From positions 5,950,001-6,014,000 of the forward strand of contig JAKOON010000006.1 of the NCBI GenBank assembly GCA_022577435.1: a stretch of DNA of 64,000 bases, read 5' to 3'. Below are positions 50,703 to 62,200 of this stretch, one piece after another. The position numbers were made by a program, and so were the translations under genes. Source of the DNA: Embiotoca jacksoni. Lineage: Eukaryota; Chordata; Actinopteri; Embiotocidae. Numbering within the stretch: position 1 is the stretch's first letter; each line of letters opens with the position of its first letter. A model generated the notes under the pieces. The model saw only the letters and a list, made by a program, of their open reading frames with translations, made no database searches and had not been told where the DNA came from.

Positions 50703-53041
50703 AACTAAGCTTACTCACCTACTATATTGTACCTGTACACACTGACTTTGTGCAGCTAATATACATCTAAAATATCAGAGATTTCTGTGTAGTTATTAGA
50801 AAAACATACAAGACTTGTAAAACTATATTCCACAGCTTGGATCGTATTACTGCGTAAATGGTATGACAGTTTAGTCACGGCTTAACATGTAGGATTAACC
50901 CGTGACAGTGGTCTTGTATAAATAGGTTAAATGTGAATACAGGTTTATAATCCCACATCAGACATGGGATTGTGTCAAAGTGGTATACTGTGCTAAAGAA
51001 TGTACGTGCATGCAATCTTGCGCTTCTAAAAAACTCTGAAAGTCCTTTCGGCATTTTCAATCATCTCAAAAACTAAAAACACTCAGGAAGGTTCAAATCA
51101 TTGAAAAAGTAAAATCTTTTTTTTTTTTACATATAAGTCACCCTGACTTTCTGACTGCTTTAAATAAATGGCAATATACTAGCTGCTGCAAGTGCAGAAG
51201 CTACATTTACCAAGTGAGACAGTAATTGTAATAGGAACTGAGACACTGCACTCCATAAATGTCTTTCATGGATGTTGAACCTTGCTAAGGTACATTTTCC
51301 TGTGTTCATGCCCTGAATATTTTTTGCACAGCCCTGCATGTCGTAGTAGTGGACATTGAATGTGCTGTATGTCTTGGTTTCAGAAGACAGAAGGTGGGAG
51401 ACCAGGGAACAACTTTTTCATTGTTTGTCATTGGGTCAGCATGGAGACACTCAAGTGGGCTCGTCAGGTTAGATGAAAAATAACACATTGCGAGACACTA
51501 AATGGCGAGTTTAGCTTAAAACAACAAAAATATCTACCGGTCGTAGCATTGATGCTGGAGATAATGGTGATAAAACAGCATACGGCAACAGCAAGTGTAG
51601 CTGCAGCAACACGTCTGCTGTAACATGGGAACAAAACAAAAAAAAACGATTCCTGTGCAAAAACAATTTGTGTTTTTAAGTCGGAAGATCAGGGACAAGT
51701 TCCAAACAACCAAGAGCCAGAATGCAAACGGTGTCATGGAGCATTTGCAACAAAGAGTGGACACATCGCAGACGTATCTAAGATACTCAAAAACAGACGT
51801 CTGATGTCAAAAACAGACATCACATCTCACCTTAAACTGTAAATATAGTCACAGCTAATTGGTTCAAATAAAATAACACGTTCTTAAGGAAAAACAGCAA
51901 ACATGAACACAATGACAAACTGAAAGACTAAAAGAATAAAAGAAAGTTTGGTCTGATTATCAGCATAGGTGACTGCTGCATTTTCCTAAAAACAGAATTT
52001 ATACTACCACTATGAATATAATGGAATTTTTCCATCTGCATTTACAGTATAGACTGTTTTTGATGACACCTCGATTTTGTGGCACACATCATCCATGGCA
52101 TTATCTTTTTCTGTATTTACAATACAAATAGAAACCCTAATTGGCCCGGCCAATATCATGCATACTATGGGGAGGAATTTATTGTTTACAAATTGCCAGG
52201 CTGCGCCAAATTATTGCTCACAACTTTGGTTTTCTTTGCCTCGATTACAGTCTGGAAATGCTGTTAGCGCTAACATTTGCACAGCTAATCTTAGAGACAG
52301 ACCAGTGACCAGTATTTGTAATAATGTACAATGAAATTGAAGTCAAGTGTTTTTTCCAAATGCAGTTGAATGTGGTAAATTGGTTAAAGGCTGCTTGAAA
52401 GTTTTAAAATGTAGTGGAGGTCTACGACCATTAAGATGCAAAGACTGGAAAAATGGCCAAACCCATATGTTCATGCAGTGAATTTGGGACTGGTAACATC
52501 AGGCAACACTTGCTCTGAAAGAGATACAACAACGGGCTAATGATGGGTGACTGTGAGCAACAGTAGGGGACAAGGAAGGAAAGGACTATAACAGGAAGCT
52601 ATCAACAAGATATGAGGATGATTTCTGAGAAAGTGGGGAAGGCGCTACAAGCTGTATTCAGCCACTGCACTGTCAGGCATTTCTGTGAAAATCAGTAAGC
52701 AGCTGGCACATTCTAAGCCTTTAACACCCCAGTTTTTGGTTTATTTATAGAAAAGATCCATCTTATCTTGGAGGTTGAGGTTCATTTCAAATTAACTTTT
52801 GAGAAATAATAAAAAGAATTACTTCCCCAGCCACCCATTCCAAGCTTCTAGGCTAAACTATGAATGTCAAATCCTTGAATCGCCCCTGGTCAGCATATAG
52901 ATTTTCTCCAAGAAAAGAGAAGAAAAAGCAGTCACCTAACAATAGAAAAGTTAATTCACCAAGACAGAGCGCACACACTGTGGGGGAGGAGCTGGCCGAT
53001 ACTTGGGGCCCATACTGGTCCCAGATGTAGCCTGTGGTGGT

Positions 53042-53073
<32 letters not shown>
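53042..53073 (+). repeat. Poly(G) tract, about 32 nt
   Basis: Uninterrupted G run preceded by GGTGGTGG. Proline-rich minus-strand ORFs here are artefacts of the tract. Length may be a sequencing estimate. Confidence 0.95.
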
Positions 53074-53075
<2 letters not shown>

Positions 53076-54099
53076 TGAACGAAGGGAGTGTGTGAGAGAA
53101 GTGAGGCCTCAGAAGGACTGAACAACTTAGAAGATGAGAGACTTGAATGCCCTCTAGCAAGACTTTCCACACAGGCTTGTTTTTGATGAGATCAAAACAA
53201 TAAGGTGGCACATTGGAGGATAGAAACAAAGCAGAAGCAGAGACAGAACTTTCTAATACCAGGAGTGTGTTGACGTTACTTCGCATGTCTGGATGACGAC
53301 TGTGCAAGTGAGGATGACCCAGAGTGTTTGCACATAAATTACACACAGTTCACCAAACCACATCGTTAGTGCCCAGTCATCAATGGCGACATGCTACATC
53401 TACAACATTCACCAGATGCCCTATGGAAGTGAGATTTATCTCACCACTGTTTAGGCTGACAGAAACTGCCTTATTAGCTATTGTCTTGTTAATTGGAGCT
53501 TTAGCACGGCTTGTTAAAGGTCATTGATGCTCACAGTTCAGGCCACCTTTGTTCACATAAATAACATGAATTCTTACGGTGAATGGGAGCCCATTAAAGG
53601 TGATAAAGGCATCCACATCAGCTGTATAGATTCTGGGAATTAACTCCGGCTTTGTTGTGACTGTATACACTCAGAACTGATGGGGCCACCAACCCATAAC
53701 AGAAAAATACTATTAACAATTCAATCTTGTCAGAATCAATAACCTGTCCCAAGAGATTGTGACATCTGTGGGAGGCTGGAGGAGAATCATTAAAACAGGA
53801 GTTAAACTCTTGGCAGAAGCTTGGCATAACACTCAATGTGAAAAAAGGTGCTGTCTGCTTAGTCAACAATTCTTAGGAGATATGAACTCTGTCTGCTCTT
53901 TCTCCATGCATGTTTTCCTAAGGATACAGCTAAAACTGCAGTACAGGTAATTCCAACCCTTAATTAAAGTTGTTATTTCAAGATCAACTTTAATGTCGTA
54001 AAGAGAGCTGCTTGGTTTCCATCCTTTGCGGTTTATAAGATTTCCAACAACTGACAAGCAGGACTTGCAAGTACTGTTCCAAGAACCTCACTTTGCTAA

Positions 54100-54175
54100 C
54101 TGCCCTGAGATGATTTTTGTTGCAATTTGGCACAATATAAATAAAATGTAATTTGATTTTTTTTTTTTTAAATTA
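54100..54175 (+). repeat. 3' end of the 'GCCCTGAGATGA' fish repeat
   Basis: TGCCCTGAGATGATTTTTGTTGCAATTTGGCACAATATAAATAAAATGTAATTTGATT (in pieces) is a second, shorter copy of the 3' end of the repeat at 9.8-10.3 kb, followed by a T/A tract. Confidence 0.7.
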
Positions 54176-56994
54176 AATACCCCAATGACAAACAAATACA
54201 CAAGTGCACAAAGAGAAGTGTTAAGTGTATCTTTAACCCTCTAATGGGCCTAAGACCTTTGACCTTCAGGTGAGCCAAACATTACAAAAGTAGTTGGAGT
54301 GCCTAACCTTACCATACTATAGCCCCTACTCTCATAAGTAGTATCTTGCACTTAAACATTTTAACCATAGGACCAAGTTGAAAATCTAACAAAGCCTACT
54401 AGAGTCACTTTATACACTAAGGTGAGAGATTGTGTGAGATTTTATGATACATTATCAAAAAGCACAGTGATTTTGAAAAAGCAAAAAATAAAAAGTGTCC
54501 TTTAAAATAGACTGGCGTCTCACTTGTGTATTTTACAAAGATTGACTGATAAAAAATGTACGGCAGATGGATTTGACTACGTACTGTGACTGGTTGTGCA
54601 AAAGGATTGGCCACAATGTTTTCCACATTCCGCTTTTATGTGGATTTTCCATATGAATTCACATCAGTTAAACGACCTAAAAAAAAAAATGGGTTAACTG
54701 CAACAGAATACATATTAAAAATCTGATATATTGTACCAGATGGCCATGTTTTCACATGAAACTGACCCCCTTGTGCAGAAGGACATGCTTATGCTAAGCC
54801 TGACGAGACACTCCCGCAACTCATCCCATACAAGCTCGATTGCTTCAGGGCTAAGTCAACTGACCACAAGCAAATGCAATACATATAACTAGATGTCTGA
54901 AAACAATAAAGTGCATAAAATGGCAGATCAGCGCAACATACTGTAAAGTGAAAACCTTCTTTAACATTACATCCTCAAGTCCACTTCATATTCCACAGTA
55001 TGATTTCAAAGCCACCCAACACCTTAAAATCTGTGCAGATTTCTAGCAGCTTTCCTCAAAGTAAGCGCTGTTAAAAATTTAGTTGCAACCTGAATATAAG
55101 ATCCAAGCTGCATGAGATATAAAACATTAATTAACCATTTCCACACAACTTAGTTGCGATTACACAAGGGATGCACATATTTTGCACTTTTCATTTATTT
55201 AAATTTTGTCAGCTCTATAATAAACCGGCTTCGTGAGCTGTTTCTTGGTAAAATGCTATTCAACACACCCACGGACTTCCGGGTAACTGTAGGATGGGTG
55301 AATGGATTGATTTTTTAAATGATGACAGTCCTATAGAGAAAAACGCTTGGCTGGAAGCATATAAATGTTCACTGTAACAGCCTTTTTGCCAAGCATTGTG
55401 GGTGTAGCTGTGGTCGTAGAGAAGACTAATAGACATGAAAAGGAACCTAAGAGAAAACTCTCTCTCTTTCCTGCTTCACCAAACTGCTGCTGACACTATA
55501 CTTTTAAGCACTGCTGGATCATCTACTTTATTGTCCCCCTTAAAACAATAAAGTCCTCCTCTCTTTTTTTCCCCCTTTACTGTCCAGTGTGGAGCGGAAA
55601 CAGCAGATTAATAAAGCCCATGTAACATATCCCCACGTCACATCCTGTTGAGCACGCTTAAGGGTTATCTATCCCCACATACATACACATTGATTTTTAT
55701 TACACAACACATTATGTTGCCTTAAAAACGTGAAGAAATACATGCATAGCCAAAAACCTGGTGTGAGTCTTTGCTGTCAGGTCAATGCTGTTCCACATTG
55801 CAGCATGGGGTAATAATACCAACCCTAAAGTTGGGAGAGTTCAAATTGATGTGGTAGACAGGGACGCAACAACTATTGATTGTTTTGTGTTGTTTCTATT
55901 GCCTCATCGCTCATCTCATTAACACTATCAAACATCTGTGCAAGAGCTCGAGTGGGAGAAAGGGCCCAAGAGGAGAAGCAGTCCTGTTTCAGTTAGCAAA
56001 GGGAACCATGGCTACCTTTAAGCTCTGCTGTGTTAACAACAACAGTGGGGTTCCATGGTCGTCAGCCAATATCGCTTCCTCTCCCAGGAGACCAGGAACA
56101 CAATGCACTCCCGGCTGCCATTGATTGCATAGCCTCTCCCATAAATTATGGCCTTTCCTTATCCCCGGTGACAGAGACAGGCTTTATGCTGCAAATGACA
56201 TACAGTAACTGAGCCAAAACATTTTGATGATTACATACAGGTGGCTGTCAAACTGTCTGTTTTGGTTCGATCAAATGATGAATAACAAATGTGCAGCAAT
56301 CTAGATCATCTGTGTAGTTCAAACAGATTTTGCTCAATTAAGAACAAAGCTGTTTGACTGTGTTTCTAACAAGTTTCCTCCCAGAATCAAGTTTGTCAAG
56401 AAGATCAAAGTATTTAATACAGTGTCACGTTGCTTTCGCAAGCATGATTAAGAATCTAGTATAACAGCATTAATTCTGAACTTGGATGTAATCTACTGTA
56501 AAATGACAACAAAAAAAATGACATAAAGGTTAAACAAATAAGCCTTGCATAAAATATGATCTTAGGCAGATGGTAAGACAGTGATACATATGCGGTTATT
56601 TCCCAAAGGGCAGAGGAGAGTCTGTGCATGTTTGGCAGCGTGGAATCACAGCTCTTGCCTTGTCTGCCGCAAGTCAATATTTAGGAAAACAACTTATTTG
56701 GCACTTTATATAGTTATTGCTAAGCAAAATTACTGCAGCCACACATTTTCTTTCTCAATATGCCATTTCAAAAGACAGGAAATGTTAAAAATGCATTGTT
56801 ACAATCTGAGGATCAGACTGAACTAGTGATAAATATTTGATAGTCATTCATCAGAAGTGACAATTTCAGGTCATTCATTCAATCACGTGTGTCACGAGTC
56901 GTTCCCTCATTTGCACATTTGAGGATTTGCTACTTTACACAGTTTTATGTAGTTTTGAATGTATTATTGTTGAATTTTTTTTTTTAAACTGGTC

Positions 56995-57160
56995 AGACAA
57001 ACAAGAAATGTTTAGATGCTCCCTTGTGCTCTGAGAAAAATTTGTATTGGCAATCGTCAGTATTTTTTGGCCATTTTATAGCTGAAATAATTAATTTATT
57101 AACATGAAAACAATTGATCGATTTATTGACTACAAAAACAGTCATTAGTTGCAGCTCCAC
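56995..57160. mobile_element. Fragment of the same hAT-like MITE family
   Basis: It contains GGCCATTTTATAGCTGAAATAATTAATT, then ATTGATCGATTTATTGAC and a terminal GTCATTAGTTGCAGCTCC. This matches the right half of the 'TTAGTTGCAGC' fish element. The left side is missing or unrecognisable. A related trace occurs around 44925-44985. Confidence 0.6.
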
Positions 57161-58426
57161 ACTAAACTTTAACTTCTGTTGTCGTATTGTGCTGGATGTG
57201 GAAGTGATATTATGAGAGTTGGCAAACAAATAACATCTGTTGACATCTTGGGAGAGGTCACCCATATTGCGAGCTATTCCTTTCCGAGTGCTTCCCACAA
57301 GACACCAAGCTTGTGTTTGTTTGTTTTTTCACTAAAACAAATTTGATTTTGATCGTTGTTTTTTTTTTTGTCTTGCGTGATGCAGGCTGCCCATCCCAGC
57401 TATTAAAATGACAGGGCGAACATGAGGAGGAGCCCACGTCATTGAGTGTCAGCATGCCTCCTTGCTAATCAAAAGTTCAGATTCTAAATACAGCCACTCT
57501 GTGACACCCCCCACCTCCCCGGAGGCCTCTGGGAACTCACATATCCAGTTACAGGAAGGGAATGTGGCAAACTGCACTGGGTCACAAAGCTTCGGCCTGA
57601 CGCATGTTGCACAGTGTTGGTGAATGCAGAGAGCGCATGGCAACAAGCCCACCACAACAGGCACATTCACAATGTTGCGATAGATCATATGCAGCAGAAC
57701 AATTTAATCTTGCGCCAAAAAAAAAAAAAAAAAAAATCTGCAGTAAACTTGACAAAATACCAGACAGGTTATATTGTGCACCGATTGCCTTTTTTTTTAA
57801 ATCATAGGCTATGAATGAACACCTCACCGTTTCAACACTTTACTCTAAATCAACAGTGTCTTAATGGGAAAGTAGAAGGGAGTTGTAACACGTGAAAATG
57901 TTCACCTTTGCCTCAGGTGTGTTTCGTGCGTGTCACTTTGAATGCACGAAGAGTTTCCAGTATTACAAGAGCAAAAAAAAAAAAAAAAAAAAAAAGGAGA
58001 GAGACTTGACTGATGAAGTCAGGTTGCACTTTGCAGGGTGAGGCGAGGCACAGCTGTGTAACGTCAGTTTTGCTACGAGTCGAGCAGGACGGCGGATAAT
58101 AACCTAATCCCAATCAGCTGCGAGACACAGATACGACTTGTGATTGAACTGCTGCGGGGAAAAAAAAAAACAAAAAAAAAAACGAGTGATGAGCTTACGA
58201 GTGGGCAAAAAAAAAAAAAAAAATGACAATTACACAAAGAGGCAAAAAAAAAAAAGATCAGACAAAAAGAAATTGAACAGAGCTGGAAATACACGAAGGA
58301 GAGAGAAGCTAAAACGGTCTTCGCGCCGGTTGAAGAAACTGAAGGTTTGCTTTCCAGTTACCCTGAATAATTAAACAGCCCTTAATGCAGATGTGGACGC
58401 GTTGTTTTAGTAGCGTTAAAGTGGCC

Positions 58427-58427
<1 letters not shown>

Positions 58428-58471
<44 letters not shown>
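58428..58471. repeat. (TG)n microsatellite in CpG-rich region
   Basis: About 22 TG units within the first 700 bp of intron 1. Confidence 0.96.
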
Positions 58472-58473
<2 letters not shown>

Positions 58474-58828
58474 GCTTAGCTACTACACTAGCCGAGCAGC
58501 CTTTCAGCACTGAGCTCTCTGGATAGCGGTGATCGAGAACAGTCCAAGTCACGAAATAAACCCCGTGGAAAGCCTGTTGTGGTACAGTGAATTGCAAGGC
58601 GTGGGGGTGGGTTATATATATATATATATATTTATATATAGCTTCCTCGTCATGCAAAATGATGAATGAAAAGCCGGACCTCGCCTAAGCTAACGTTAGC
58701 AGCACGTTCGGGTTGATCCAAGTGCAGCAGAAGTGTAAAATGCTACTGGGATGCTAGCAGAGAGAAATCCCCCCCCCCCCCTCCCCTCCCCAGCTGACAA
58801 ACCACCGGCTTCCCACTAACTACGCACC

Positions 58829-59092
58829 TTTTTAACCGATGGAGATGACAACCTCTTGCAGGTCCACAAAAAAACTGTGCAGAGCGCCTTCGGTTCTCAC
58901 TTGAGTACTCCCCAACAAACAAACAAAAAAAAAAAATGGTGCCCTCCTGTTTCCCACGGCGAAGATCGACTCGATCCGGACGCTTTCCTCAGTCTCGTGG
59001 TGCTGAATCGAAAAAAAAAAAGCTTTACACGCTTTCTGTCGGTGTCTCGGAAATGCCTCCTTCTTCTTCTTCTTCTTCTTCTTCTTCTCCTC
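58829..59092 (-). other. ctnna2: Probable canonical 5' leader exon of ctnna2 (noncoding)
   Basis: The minus strand reads out from a (GAA)n tract through a CpG-containing stretch to GGTTAAAAAG|GTGCGT, a good donor with the last exon base at 58828 or 58829. No ATG occurs on the minus strand between about 59137 and this donor, as expected for a leader feeding the start codon in exon 2. If joined to exon 2, the frame entering the Met has a TAA six bases before the junction, so translation would begin at the exon-2 ATG. The putative promoter motifs lie just beyond its 5' side. The 5' boundary is approximate, and assignment to ctnna2 rests on position, strand and absence of any other gene. Confidence 0.5.
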
Positions 59093-59094
59093 CT
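59060..59094. repeat. (TTC)n / (GAA)n trinucleotide repeat
   Basis: About 9-10 TTC units flanked by TCC. On the minus strand it is a (GAA)n-GAG purine tract at the predicted 5' end of the ctnna2 leader. Confidence 0.95.
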
Positions 59095-59290
59095 TACGGG
59101 TTCCCTGCGAAATAATGACCCCTCCCCAGCGCTCCAATCACAACAACAGAGCCGGCAGGTGCAGACGATGGTGCGCTAGTAACGGAGAGCCTTGCAACAT
59201 AGTGGGCTGCGTGGTCGATCCCCGGGTTGTCAAATCAGAAGTCTCCGGCTTTGACGCATGCGCGATTCCTTGTGCGGGGAGTGGACGCTG
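59093..59290 (-). promoter_or_regulatory. ctnna2: Probable ctnna2 CpG promoter
   Basis: This is the edge of the most CpG-rich stretch in the window. It contains an NRF1-type palindromic site (GACGCATGCGCG, 59253-59264), a CCAAT box in the minus orientation (GATTGGAGCG, about 59130-59139) and a GC/KLF box (CCCCTCCCC, 59119-59127). No TATA box is apparent. The spacing of the CCAAT and GC boxes relative to the GAA-rich leader suits a minus-strand start near 59.08-59.1 kb. Motif order and CpG content are seen; function is inferred. Confidence 0.5.
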
Positions 59291-62200
59291 TCGGATTTCT
59301 GAGCTCTGCCAAGATTCTGGCAGCGGGATGCCAATTATAAGTGGAGTAATAGTAATTATATAATAAAAAAAAAAAAATAATAACTAAGGACCATGTTACA
59401 TTCAGAAAGACAAAATAGCACAACTAAATCAGTATGGAAATACTAAAATAAAGTTATCACAGAACTATTTGGTGCCAGTTTGAGGTAGACCAACACAGGA
59501 TCGGATACAGAAAGAAACAGTGTGTGCCTGGACTTACAGTTTTGTTTTGTTCGTAATGTTCGATATATAAAGTTAGTAAGAATATAAAGTTTTATTCATA
59601 TACTACAATGAAATGCACCACTTTGTCAATATATAAAAAAAAATATATATGTATATATTTTGAAATATGCATAGAATAAGGATATTTTGAAAAATCACAT
59701 TGTTATAATTGCATATATAACGCAGATAAAAAGCTGTTCCTAAATAGATCCCATTGCATTAATATGTGTTCAACTCTTCACCACCAAAATTCACCTGGAT
59801 GACATGCATAAGAAATAGAGACTTCAGGACTTGAACTTGAGAAGTTTTTATTAATAGGCCTTTTTTTAACTGCAGATGTTCTGACATGACATAGAAGGAA
59901 AAGCACATATGTTACTAATAACATAACAAAGGATCATTTCTATTTCCTGTAAGCCCTGTAATATTAGAATTATTATATGCTTGAGGGCATGAATACCATT
60001 TTGTGCCTGAAGTTTCTAGTTTAACATACTGTAAGAACATAGAGAAAGATCTAAAACTGTATCGCTTGTTTTTGTTATTTACAGTTGGTTTGTGTCTTGC
60101 ATAATCTAACCATTTAACCACAGGGCTTTCCTCACACAGCCTGATAGACTGTAATATGACAGCTGCCATATGTAGCTTCAGTTTTTACTAAAACCCAGCA
60201 CAACCAACCTTCTTCAAATCTTGCAGCAGAGTTATTGGATCAGTTAAAACGTTTACTTCCAGTGTTGTGCTTTATAGTATCTTTGTCCTGAACTTTTGCG
60301 AATCGCATCACACAATATGCTTTGGATAACTGGAGATGTGAGAGATAAATCAAAACATCAATCCAATCTATCCTTCAGTTCTCCACCACTCAACCCAAGT
60401 GGCAGTAATCTATGCAGGATAGGCCACAACAGCTACATCATCCAGCTCTATACCAGAGGGATCCCAAAGCTGCCCCAGGCCAGCATGTGTACTTTAGTCC
60501 ATCCTGGTTGTTCTGGGTCTTCTCCAAGGTTTCCTATCAGTTGGATGAGGCCAGATTTTGTCCACAGGGAGACTGTCAGAAGACACCCTAATCGGATGCC
60601 TGAACAACCCCAGCTGGCCCTCTTTTCCATGTCACGGAAGAGAAAGGGGGAGTTTGAATCTGAGCTATTTCCAGTTATCTAGGCTCCTCACCCTGTCCCT
60701 TAGGGTGAGCCCACATGCACTGTAGAGGAAACTCATTTTGGCCACTGCCCAAAGCTCATGACCATAAGGAACATTTGGAACATAGAATGATGGGTTTAAT
60801 CATAAGCTTCACCTTCAGGCTCAGCTCCATCTTCACCTTGATAGTGCAGTGCAGTACCTGCATAACTGCAGATACATCATCCATCTGCTGTCAATCTCCT
60901 GCTCCATCTTAGCTTTACTCGTTTACAAGACCCAGATATACCTGAGCCCAGCTGTCTTGGTTGAATGAGACCCATTTATCGCTCAATCTTTTGAAGAAGC
61001 TTGTTGAATAGGGTTGAAGGGGGAACTATATGGCTAACTGGCCAGTAAATTGTAATGTGTAAAATGTTTAAACATACAATAAGCCTGCAATAGTTTAACT
61101 GTATTGCATCAGACGGCCTTTAACATTACTTTATTAAAGAGATAAATACACAGAAAAGAAAAATCTCTCGATGACAACTAAATAATTTTCTGCCTTTTCT
61201 TCACAGCTACCATCTCCACTCTTATTTTAACAACCTAATCGGCCATTACAAACCATTACACACAGAGCTACCCACTTCTTTAGATATTTGTAAAAGCCAT
61301 TAACTTTAGAGATATATATATTAATTAGTCATCCATCGCCATGTCAGCTCACAGGACAGGCTTAAAGAAGAGACAAAGTTATTTTCAAGCTTAGTTTGAG
61401 TTGAACTTGAGGACAATTACTGAGTCTGAAATGAGCAGGTAATCACTGAAAGCCTCAGAGAAGTTCTGTCACCCACGGAAATTGGATTACACAGACTTCC
61501 AGCTAATAGGTGAGTAAGACACTGCTGAATCAGATGGATCTTTGGTGCTATGCAGCTGTGTCAGATTAACTCTTGTGGAATGTGAACAATATTTTAAGAA
61601 AACAACCACATAAACAATATTAATTTCTAAATCAAGACAACCGCATTAACAAGAAATAGGCTTCTTGAACTAGAGACTTAAGAAACAAACGGTGAATCTG
61701 GACAATTGGAAAATGATGATCAGTAATGGTAAAGACAAATACGTTCTTTATACAGTATTATAGCCAGTTCTGTGCATAATCTTTAGCCATGATAGTTTTC
61801 CTCTTTCTTCTCCCTTCTTTGTCTTGGGAGAAGAAAAGAGCTCGAACAGCAGCCCATTGTTTCCCATCTGCTTGTGTTTTTAATGCATGGCAGTAATCCA
61901 GCACAACATGTTTACAAGTTATTCCTCATTTGTCAGATAGGAGAGCGTGGCTGTTCGGATTTTTGTCACAGTGTATTCGAGCCCTTCACTATCTGGTTCA
62001 CTGGCCTGATCCACCTGGTACAGAGCTGCACTGGAAATAAACCTATCTTTGAGTTTGAGGAGTTGTCAACTACTTCATTGCATTTAGCTCAAGGCAAGCA
62101 GCATTGAGCAGTACAAGATGATAAGCTCCTTTTTTCTTGTAAAGCTACACAGAGATTTCCTCTGAGATTTAACTAAACTGCTATCCATCCATTGAAAATA

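Larger units (their letters stand above)
36448..58827 (-). other. ctnna2: Intron 1 / alternative 5' region of ctnna2 (22 kb)
   Basis: It contains the two candidate alternative first exons at about 42.0 and 42.5 kb, MITE fragments, retroposon tails and numerous simple repeats. No other gene was recognised. Confidence 0.75.

Noticed and set aside
52853..53346. Proline-rich minus-strand ORFs
   Set aside because: They are created by the G32 homopolymer read as CCC codons; there is no coding support either side.
58144..58374. Lysine-rich plus-strand ORF
   Set aside because: It is made of poly(A) runs in the CpG island and is not protein-like.
60296..60682. 128-codon plus-strand ORF
   Set aside because: It is antisense to a truncated LINE reverse-transcriptase fragment; the sense strand explains the sequence.
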